From contig JBBRXY010000022.1 of the NCBI GenBank assembly GCA_038238185.1, positions 1 through 42,177 of the forward strand: 42,177 bases of DNA. Direction: 5' to 3'. The stretch is from DATAQC01 sp038238185 (GTDB lineage Bacteria; Actinomycetota; Acidimicrobiia; Acidimicrobiales; AC-14). Made by a program: the position numbers and the translations under genes. The notes under the pieces were generated by a model, which made no database searches, was not told the DNA's origin, and saw only the letters and a program-made list of their open reading frames with translations. Shown here in pieces: positions 37,272 through 42,177 of this stretch (positions within the stretch are counted from its first letter, which is position 1; every line of letters starts with the position of its first letter).

Positions 37272-37838
37272 ATGAACACAAGGACACGAGCTACAGGGGC
37301 GACTGCTTTGATCGCCCTCGGCAGCCTGGCTGTCACACTGCTCCTGCTGGCATCGCCGGCCGGTGCTGATACCAGCCAGAACAGCGGGGGGTCCGTGGCC
37401 ATCGAGGGCTCGGTGTCTTCGGGCTCCTGCCTGGCGGCCGATGACTCGACCTGCTCGGGCAGCGGCCTCGCCCTCGGCGACTCCGTCAGCTCCGGAGACG
37501 CCGTCGCCGTCAACGGGTCCACCGCGTCGGGTTGTTCCTTTGCCGCCGACGTCTCCACCGCCTCTGGTGGGGAGTGCGCCACGCCGACGCCGACGCCTCC
37601 GCCGACGCCGACACCTCCGCCGGTGCCCGACCGCAACCGCCCGGGTCGCGCCGCCGCCGTCGCAGCCACCACCAAGGCTCGGGTGGCTACGCCCACCGCC
37701 ACGACCGGTTTGGCCTTCACCGGTTCGGCCACCGGCCCGCTCACGGCTGTTGCCGTGGTGGCGCTGGCGTTGGGCATGTTGCTGGTGACGCTGGGGTCGG
37801 ACCGCCGGCGCCCCGTGCACAGTTCCGTAGGCTCCTAG
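37272..37838 (+). CDS. Small LAFTG-anchored surface protein with the 12-residue module
   Basis: A 188-residue miniature of the two giant proteins. The signal peptide is MNTRTRATGATALIALGSLA to about residue 33 (SPAGA-DT). 12-residue units follow at 37410, 37446, 37482, 37518 and 37554 (SVSSGSCLAADD, STCSGSGLALGD, SVSSGDAVAVNG, STASGCSFAADV, STASGGECATPT), preceded by a half unit. A spacer of Pro/Thr repeats (TPTPPPTPTPPPVPD) crosses the wall, then LAFTG (37710-37724), a hydrophobic segment and DRRRPVHSSVGS. ATG 37272 has AAGGAAGG at 37261-37268. An ATG at 37200 overlaps the giant gene's stop, but would add 24 hydrophilic residues before the signal peptide. It probably shares a message with the giant gene. 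Confidence 0.85.
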   Translation: MNTRTRATGATALIALGSLAVTLLLLASPAGADTSQNSGGSVAIEGSVSSGSCLAADDSTCSGSGLALGDSVSSGDAVAVNGSTASGCSFAADVSTASGGECATPTPTPPPTPTPPPVPDRNRPGRAAAVAATTKARVATPTATTGLAFTGSATGPLTAVAVVALALGMLLVTLGSDRRRPVHSSVGS

Positions 37839-37871
37839 CCCCCCACCTTCTTCGCAGTCGAGGACGGGGAA

Positions 37872-37889
37872 CGACACCACACGGTGTCG
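37872..37889 (+). terminator. First hairpin after the surface locus
   Basis: CGACACC (37872-37878) pairs perfectly with GGTGTCG (37883-37889) over a 4-nt loop, just before a stronger hairpin. Confidence 0.5.
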
Positions 37890-37891
37890 CG

Positions 37892-37923
37892 TTGGGCCCT
37901 GCCGGGTGACCGGCAGGGCCCAA
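37892..37923 (+). terminator. Strong GNRA-loop hairpin closing the surface locus
   Basis: TTGGGCCCTGCCGG (37892-37905) pairs perfectly with CCGGCAGGGCCCAA (37910-37923) over a GTGA loop, a GNRA tetraloop in RNA. It lies 54 bp after the third gene. The stem is very stable but no U-run follows. Confidence 0.75.
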
Positions 37924-37987
37924 GCCGCGTCCGGCGCCCCCCCTCACTTCCGGCTAGCGTCGGCCGTCGACGAGCACGGGGGTGCCC

Positions 37988-38209
37988 ATGGTGTTGGAAG
38001 ATGTGGTCAACGAGCATTTCCTGGGCCGGTACCGGGCGCTGCTCGACGCTGAGGACGAGGCGTTCGACGAGCTCGAGCACGCCTATGAAGACGGCGACCG
38101 GGAGCAGTTCATGGTCGATCTCGAGGCTTGGCACGAGACCGTCGATCGCCGCATGGCCTTCCTGGAACGCAGCGGCATGACTCGCGTCACCAGTCCGGCC
38201 GTCACGTAG
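37988..38209 (+). CDS. Small acidic hypothetical protein
   Basis: A 73-residue, mostly helical, acidic protein (DAEDEAFDELEHAYEDGDRE, then FMVDLEAWHETVDRRMAFLE). No family is recognised. ATG 37988 has GGGGG 5 nt upstream; GTG 37982 is also in frame. It lies 64 bp after the strong hairpin and so is probably transcribed separately. Regular codon use and the ribosome-binding site support it as a real gene. Confidence 0.6.
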   Translation: MVLEDVVNEHFLGRYRALLDAEDEAFDELEHAYEDGDREQFMVDLEAWHETVDRRMAFLERSGMTRVTSPAVT

Positions 38210-38245
38210 GGGCCGTGCTGGCCCCGCAGTCCCTTTCGGCAGTGT

Positions 38246-38261
38246 CTCAGGCCGGCGGGCC
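38246..38261 (+). repeat. Copy of dispersed GC-rich repeat
   Basis: CTCAGGCCGGCGGGCC is identical to 6380-6395 and differs by one base from the dnaG repeat. It sits in the 79-bp gap before the TIM-barrel-like gene. Confidence 0.6.
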
Positions 38262-38288
38262 GGCGCCGAAGGTCCGGTCGACGGCGAC

Positions 38289-39443
38289 GTGATCGGCGCC
38301 CGGCGCGCCATCGGAACCTGTGCGGTCGCACTGTTCCTCGCCGGCGTGATATCCGCCTCGACGGTGGCAAGTCGGCATCAGGCCACGGGCCCCTACGGCC
38401 TGGTGCAGGCCCAGGGGGCGCCCGTACGCCCGTCTGCCGCCGGCGACTCGGCGACGCTGAGCTCCCCGACCGACGCGTCAGCCCCGGCCCCGGGCCCGCA
38501 ACCGGCCGGGCCCGCCGAGCCTGTCGGGCCGGTGGCGCTGCCCTTGTCGGGGTGCCCACCGCCTCCTCGGCCGGACCCCGGATCGGGTGGGTCGGGAGCC
38601 TGGCGGCCGTCGGTGCTCGTCCCCGAGGATGAACTGCCTGCGGCTCCCGAGCCGACAGCGCTGGAGGCCGACCCGCGGGCTATCGGCGGCAAGGGCATGT
38701 GGGTGTGGAAATACCGCCAGACCGAGGGTGGGAACGCCGACGCCATCGTGGCCCGGGCCGTGGCCGCCGGCCTCTCGCAACTCTGGGTGAGGATCGGCGA
38801 CTCGCGCGACGGGTTCTACGGCGCCGACGTGCTGGCTGCGCTGGTACCTGCAGCTCACGCCCGGGGGCTGGCCGTCATCGGTTGGGGTTTCCCGTACCTC
38901 TGGGACCCCGCCGGCGACGGCGCCTGGACCGCCGCTGCGTTGGCGTGGCGAGGGCCGGGCGGTGCCACCCTCGACGGTTTCAGTCCCGACGTGGAGGAGT
39001 CCACCGAAGGGGTGGTGCTCACCGAGGCACGCGTACGTCTCTACCTGGGCCTGGTGCGCCAGGCCGCCGGGAACCGGCTGGTGGTCGCCACCGTGTACCG
39101 ACCCTCCGACGCGCAGTGGGGCGTGTATCCCTACGCCGCCATGGCCCCGTACGTGGATGCCTTCGCACCGATGGTCTACTGGGGCTGCACCGAGCCCGGA
39201 GAGGCCGCCGCCCAGGCCGTCGATCGTCTTGGCGACCTGCGGCCGGTCCACCTCATCGGACAGGCCTACGACATGGCCGACGAGGGCGGTCGGGTCGGGC
39301 CACCGAATGCCGCTGAGACCGAACGCTTCCTCGACGTTGCCCGGCGTGGCGGTGCTGTGGGTGCCTCCTTCTGGGTATGGCAGGAAATCGGCGACGAGCA
39401 GTGGGCGGCGGTGGCCGACTACCCCTGGCGCCTGCCGGCGTGA
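38289..39443 (+). CDS. Exported TIM-barrel (glycosidase-like) protein
   Basis: A 384-residue protein with an N-terminal signal or anchor (IGTCAVALFLAGVISASTVA, residues 8-28) and a Pro/Ala-rich linker to about residue 125. The domain that follows has alternating strands and helices as in a beta/alpha barrel: GKGMWVWKYRQTEGGN, LSQLWVRIGDSRDGFYG, GLAVIGWGFPYLWDP, LDGFSPDVEES, VVATVYRPSDAQWG, VDAFAPMVYWGC and GASFWVWQEIGDEQW. The acidic pair in FSPDVEES resembles a glycosidase active site. The family is not named with confidence and activity is unproven. Start is GTG 38289 without a strong ribosome-binding site. Confidence 0.68.
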   Translation: MIGARRAIGTCAVALFLAGVISASTVASRHQATGPYGLVQAQGAPVRPSAAGDSATLSSPTDASAPAPGPQPAGPAEPVGPVALPLSGCPPPPRPDPGSGGSGAWRPSVLVPEDELPAAPEPTALEADPRAIGGKGMWVWKYRQTEGGNADAIVARAVAAGLSQLWVRIGDSRDGFYGADVLAALVPAAHARGLAVIGWGFPYLWDPAGDGAWTAAALAWRGPGGATLDGFSPDVEESTEGVVLTEARVRLYLGLVRQAAGNRLVVATVYRPSDAQWGVYPYAAMAPYVDAFAPMVYWGCTEPGEAAAQAVDRLGDLRPVHLIGQAYDMADEGGRVGPPNAAETERFLDVARRGGAVGASFWVWQEIGDEQWAAVADYPWRLPA

Positions 39444-39453
39444 GGCAGTACCG
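39441..39453 (-). repeat. Inverted partial copy of the dispersed repeat
   Basis: TGAGGCAGTACCG is the exact reverse complement of CGGTACTGCCTCA in the dnaG unit. It begins with the stop codon of the TIM-barrel-like gene. Confidence 0.45.
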
Positions 39454-39470
39454 ACGATGAGAGGTGAGCG

Positions 39471-39923
39471 ATGACCGACGACAAGCCTGTGACCCTGCAC
39501 CGGGGGCTGCCCGAGACCGTGCTCGACGCCGAGGAGTCCGCAGCCCTGGCGGCCCTGGCCGCCGCCCTGGCCGCCGACGACCAACACCGCCGGGCTGCGG
39601 TCTCGGCCGTCGTGGCCCGGTGGCCCCGGTTTCTCGACGGATGGGCCCGCCTGGGGGAGCTGGCGCGCGACGACGTCGAGGGCTATGCCTGCTTCCGGGT
39701 CGGCTACCACCGGGGGCTCGACCGCCTGCGCCAGTCCGGATGGCGGGGATCGGGATACGTACGTTGGCGCCACGAGACCAACCGGGGTTTCCTCCGGGCC
39801 GTGTCAGGTCTGGGCCGGGCTGCGGGCGCCATCGGCGAGTCGGACGAGGAGGCCCGGTGCGCCGAGTTCGTCGCCCAACTCGACCCCGAGTGGTCGGGCA
39901 TCGACGAACCCGAGCGGGAGTGA
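39471..39923 (+). CDS. DUF3151 family protein
   Basis: A 150-residue protein matching the actinobacterial DUF3151 pattern: ACFRVGYHRGLDRLRQSGW, YVRWRHETNRGFLRAVSGLG and EEARCAEFVAQLDPEW. The family is of unknown function, mostly helical, and found almost only in Actinomycetota, so it is a useful lineage marker. ATG 39471 has a GAGGTGAG site immediately upstream. The stop TGA overlaps the GTG start of acyP (GTGA), so the two are translationally coupled. Confidence 0.85.
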   Translation: MTDDKPVTLHRGLPETVLDAEESAALAALAAALAADDQHRRAAVSAVVARWPRFLDGWARLGELARDDVEGYACFRVGYHRGLDRLRQSGWRGSGYVRWRHETNRGFLRAVSGLGRAAGAIGESDEEARCAEFVAQLDPEWSGIDEPERE

Positions 39924-40207
39924 CGCCAACCCCGCCGACACCTGTCGCTCGACGGGTCGTGGTGTCGGGACGGGTGCAGGGAGTGTTCTTCCGCAGCACC
40001 TGCCGCGACCGGGCCCGCCGCCTGGGCGTCGCCGGATGGGTTCGCAATACGACGGACGGGATGGTGGAGGTCTGGGCGGAGGGCGCACCCGCCCAGGTCG
40101 ACGAGCTCGTGCGTTGGTGCCGGGACGGCCCCGGCCACGCTGAAGTCGACGGCCTCGACGTCCACGACGAGAGCCCGACGGGCGCCGTCGCGTTTCACGT
40201 ACGATGA
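39920..40207 (+). CDS. acyP: Acylphosphatase
   Basis: A 95-residue enzyme that hydrolyses acyl phosphates. The signature GRVQGVFFRS holds the phosphate-binding Arg25, and GWVRNTTDGMVEV holds the catalytic Asn43. The rest (WAEGAPAQVDELVRWCRDGP) fits the compact ferredoxin-like fold. The start is GTG 39920, overlapping the DUF3151 stop by 4 nt; the first ten residues are a Pro/Thr-rich extension. Confidence 0.92.
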   Translation: MTPTPPTPVARRVVVSGRVQGVFFRSTCRDRARRLGVAGWVRNTTDGMVEVWAEGAPAQVDELVRWCRDGPGHAEVDGLDVHDESPTGAVAFHVR

Positions 40208-40208
40208 C

Positions 40209-40234
40209 CCTCCGGCAGCAACCGCTGCCGGAGG
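40209..40234 (+). terminator. Perfect 11-bp hairpin after acyP, covering a ribosome-binding site
   Basis: CCTCCGGCAGC (40209-40219) pairs exactly with GCTGCCGGAGG (40224-40234) over an AACC loop, starting 2 bp after the acyP stop. The right arm contains GGAGG that would serve ATG 40241, an alternative start of the next gene. It may act as a terminator, as translational control, or both. Confidence 0.6.
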
Positions 40235-40264
40235 AAAGCGATGTTTGGTGCAACGGAGGTAGGA

Positions 40265-40663
40265 ATGCAGGTCAAGCGGTTCGTCAGTACGGGCCTGGCA
40301 GTGACGGCGTTGGTCGTCGGCCTGGCCGGATGTGGCGGCGGCGGTAGCAGCAGCAGCAAGTCGGTCGGCTCCAAGAGCTCGAGCGCCGACGTCGTAGCCT
40401 CGGACAGCCCTACACACCACTTCGCGCCAAACATTCTCCGGGCCGACTCGGGCAGCGATGTCAGGTTCACCCTCAAGAACGAAGGCAAGGTCGTACACAA
40501 CTTCACCGTGAGCTTCCTCGGCATCGACCAGGACGTGCAGCCGGGACAGACGGTTCCCATCACGTTCAAGGTCCCGCCGCCTCCGAAGGGCGTCGACTTC
40601 TACACGTTCTACGACAAGAACTTCCAAGGCGACGGGATGCAGGGGCGTATCAACGTCGGCTGA
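40265..40663 (+). CDS. Cupredoxin-like lipoprotein without copper Cys/His
   Basis: A 132-residue lipoprotein with signal VKRFVSTGLAVTALVVGLAG and lipobox Cys, then a Gly/Ser linker. One cupredoxin-like domain follows (HHFAPNILRADSGSDVRFTL, KVVHNFTVSF, QPGQTVPITFKV). The position where type-1 copper proteins have Cys and His reads FYTFYDKNFQGDGMQG: Met is kept but Cys and His are not, so copper binding is unlikely. ATG 40265 has GGAGG at 40255-40259. In-frame ATG 40241 has its own GGAGG inside a hairpin and would lengthen the signal peptide by 8 residues. Confidence 0.75.
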   Translation: MQVKRFVSTGLAVTALVVGLAGCGGGGSSSSKSVGSKSSSADVVASDSPTHHFAPNILRADSGSDVRFTLKNEGKVVHNFTVSFLGIDQDVQPGQTVPITFKVPPPPKGVDFYTFYDKNFQGDGMQGRINVG

Positions 40664-41009
40664 TCCTCGGTTTCAAATGGGAGCGCATGGCGATCACCAC
40701 CAGCCCGGACGGTGTCGGCTGCCGGCTGCACCCTGGACCCGGGTGAAAAGACGCGTACGCGGCGGGGTGATTTCCTGGGATTCCACCTGCTAACGTTCCG
40801 ACTCAGCTCCGGCGGATGACTCTCGCAAGCGGCGGGACGACCTGATGGGGCTCCAGGGACCTGAGGAGTGTGGCTGCTGTGGCTGCTGTGGGGGCGATTC
40901 GGGCACAATGGGACCCGGCGACGACGGTGAACGGCGAGAGCCTGATCGGTACGGCGCGGGCAGAATGGCTGGCGGTCGGAACAGTCGCAAAGAGCGCTGA
41001 GGGGTGAGT
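40664..41009 (+). other. 346-bp non-coding leader region
   Basis: No gene is supported here. It holds a short tandem repeat (TGGCTGCTG twice, 40871-40888) and the ribosome-binding site GAGGGG (40999-41004) of the next gene. A tiny frame from ATG 40684 (20 codons) and one from ATG 40674 (39 codons) have no recognisable product. I compared it by eye with c-di-GMP and c-di-AMP riboswitch consensus elements and found no convincing match. Confidence 0.5.
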
Positions 41010-42177
41010 GTGAACGTGTTCAGCTCGAAAGCCAAGAAGGGTTCGCGCCGAGGACGGCTCGGTCGGGTCTTTCTGGTCCTCAAGGCCATGGCGATGGCGG
41101 GCCTGTTCTTGTTCCTGATGGGAAGCCAGCCGGCGTCGGCGTTCGTCTTCCCCGTCCCATCGCCCGGCTTCCCGGCCGGGACCACCGTGGGCGACACCTT
41201 CCCGGCCTCGATCGCGGTCGCCAACTTCTCCACACCGCCGGACACCCAGCCGCTCAACATCGGTCTCATCAACCTCGTTCCGGCCTGCGGCGTCATCGCC
41301 ACGCCGATCGACTGCGTGGGATTCGTCGACCCTGGCGTCTTCACGCTCAGTCCCACGGGCACCGCCGCACCAGGGCAGCCGGCGTCGTGCGTGGGCACGT
41401 GGACCATCACCGAGATCACCCCCGGAGTGTTCCGTTTCACCGCGCCCGGCGGTGAGGGCACGCTGGTGCTCAACCCCGGTGAGATCTGCGTCGTCGACTA
41501 CACGGTCCACACCAACAGGGTGCCGACCGTCGACCTCTTCCCGCCCCGACCGCCGACGACCACCGGCGTGCTCGCCTGTGTCACTGCCACCAACCTCGTT
41601 CTTCCCGTGCGCAACTGCAGCTCCCAGTCGATTGCCGTGTCGCCTGGCGTCCCCGACATCACCACCGTGGCCGCTGCCCCCGCAGCGCTGGGCGGTACCT
41701 CCACCGACCGGGCCAAGCTGCTTGCCCCACCGGTTGCCCCACCGGGGTTCCCCGTGCCCCCGTTGCCGGCGCCCAGCGGCAACATCGTCTTCGACCTCTA
41801 CGGCCCGGGCGACCCGACCTGTGCCGGGCTCGCCCAGACCTCCACCGTCCCCGTCGACCACTTCAGCTCGCCCGGCCCGCCCGACCCGTCGGACTACATC
41901 AGCGCGCCCTCCGCCCCCCTGGTCGCCGGCACCTACACCTACCGAGTCCGCTTCGTGCCCAGACCTCCCGGGCCAGATCCCATCCTCGACCCGGGTGAGA
42001 TCAACTACACGGCGGCCGGGCCCACGGCCTGCAACGACCCGGCCGAGACCTTCACCGTGGACCAGGCCACGCCCACCATCACCACCGCGGTGACCGCGCC
42101 CACGCCGGGCCTGGGTGGCACCTCCACCGACACCGCCCTCCTGGCTGCGCCTCCGGGCGTCACCGTGCCCCCCGCCC
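41010..42177 (+). CDS. Large exported protein with Ig-like repeats, 5' part
   Basis: The frame is open from GTG 41010 to the window edge (389 codons and continuing). A basic n-region (VNVFSSKAKKGSRRGRLGR) precedes a hydrophobic core (MAMAGLFLFLMG) and likely cleavage at QPASA-FV. A first domain (residues about 45-175) is Pro/Val-rich with paired Cys (NLVPACGVIATPIDCVGF). Repeated units then begin: PDITTVAAAPAALGGTSTDR followed by SGNIVFDLYGPGDPTC and AGTYTYRVRF, and again TPTITTAVTAPTPGLGGTST. This unit resembles extracellular Ig-like repeats common in large actinobacterial surface proteins. GAGGGG at 40999-41004 supports GTG 41010; GTG 41004 is an alternative. The anchor lies outside the window. 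Confidence 0.78.
   Translation, partial: MNVFSSKAKKGSRRGRLGRVFLVLKAMAMAGLFLFLMGSQPASAFVFPVPSPGFPAGTTVGDTFPASIAVANFSTPPDTQPLNIGLINLVPACGVIATPIDCVGFVDPGVFTLSPTGTAAPGQPASCVGTWTITEITPGVFRFTAPGGEGTLVLNPGEICVVDYTVHTNRVPTVDLFPPRPPTTTGVLACVTATNLVLPVRNCSSQSIAVSPGVPDITTVAAAPAALGGTSTDRAKLLAPPVAPPGFPVPPLPAPSGNIVFDLYGPGDPTCAGLAQTSTVPVDHFSSPGPPDPSDYISAPSAPLVAGTYTYRVRFVPRPPGPDPILDPGEINYTAAGPTACNDPAETFTVDQATPTITTAVTAPTPGLGGTSTDTALLAAPPGVTVPPA

Noticed and set aside
37200..37838. ATGA-coupled start of the third surface gene at 37200
   Set aside because: ATG 37272 has a strong ribosome-binding site and leads straight into the signal peptide; the 37200 start would add 24 hydrophilic residues.
40664..41009. Possible riboswitch in the leader of the Ig-like protein gene
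   Set aside because: No match by eye to conserved cores of c-di-GMP or c-di-AMP riboswitches; a covariance-model scan would be decisive.

Overview
The window is a high-GC, gene-dense bacterial chromosome segment. Lineage markers point to the Actinomycetota: a DUF3151 protein, an actinobacterial-type primary sigma factor, single-chain glycyl-tRNA synthetase, tRNAs without an encoded CCA tail, and surface proteins ending in LAxTG sorting signals (the class E sortase type). The mix and order of genes looks most like Acidimicrobiia. That placement is inference, since no rRNA is present.

Left part (1-18.6 kb): housekeeping genes, almost all on the + strand. In order: the 3' end of ribF, a VOC/glyoxalase protein, recO, a PAP2-type membrane phosphatase, a convergent exported metallophosphatase, glyS, a membrane-anchored HExxH metallopeptidase, ppdK, a lipoprotein with two copper-type cupredoxin domains, a Crp/Fnr regulator tail-to-tail with a frameshifted ECF sigma factor, tldD, pmbA (tldE), dnaG overlapping rpoD, a small YtxH-like protein, and tRNA-Asn and tRNA-Met.

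Middle part (18.6-37.9 kb): an unusual surface-protein locus and the most interesting part of the window. One uninterrupted 18.2-kb reading frame (18973-37203) encodes two complete exported proteins joined head to tail. Protein 1 (about 1,590 aa) has a signal peptide, a Pro-rich stalk, Gly/Ser/Thr/Ala repeats, a 5x12-residue module and an LALTG-TM-Arg anchor. Protein 2 (4,425 aa) has its own ribosome-binding site, start, signal peptide, 19 repeat periods in three length tiers (about 741, 546 and 456 bp), the same 5x12-residue module and an LAFTG anchor. A third gene (37272-37838, 188 aa) is a miniature of the same design: signal peptide, 12-residue repeats, Pro-rich spacer, LAFTG anchor. I infer a dedicated cell-wall surface system whose sortase lies outside the window. 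The missing stop between proteins 1 and 2 is either a real fusion or a one-base indel.

Right part (37.9-42.2 kb): strong hairpins close the surface locus. Then come a small acidic protein, an exported TIM-barrel-like protein, DUF3151, acylphosphatase (acyP, 4-nt overlap with DUF3151), a cupredoxin-like lipoprotein lacking the copper Cys/His, and the 5' part of a large exported protein with Ig-like repeats that runs off the window.

Across the window, a short GC-rich dispersed repeat (core CTCAGGCCGGC) occurs between genes and has expanded as an in-frame tandem repeat inside dnaG.
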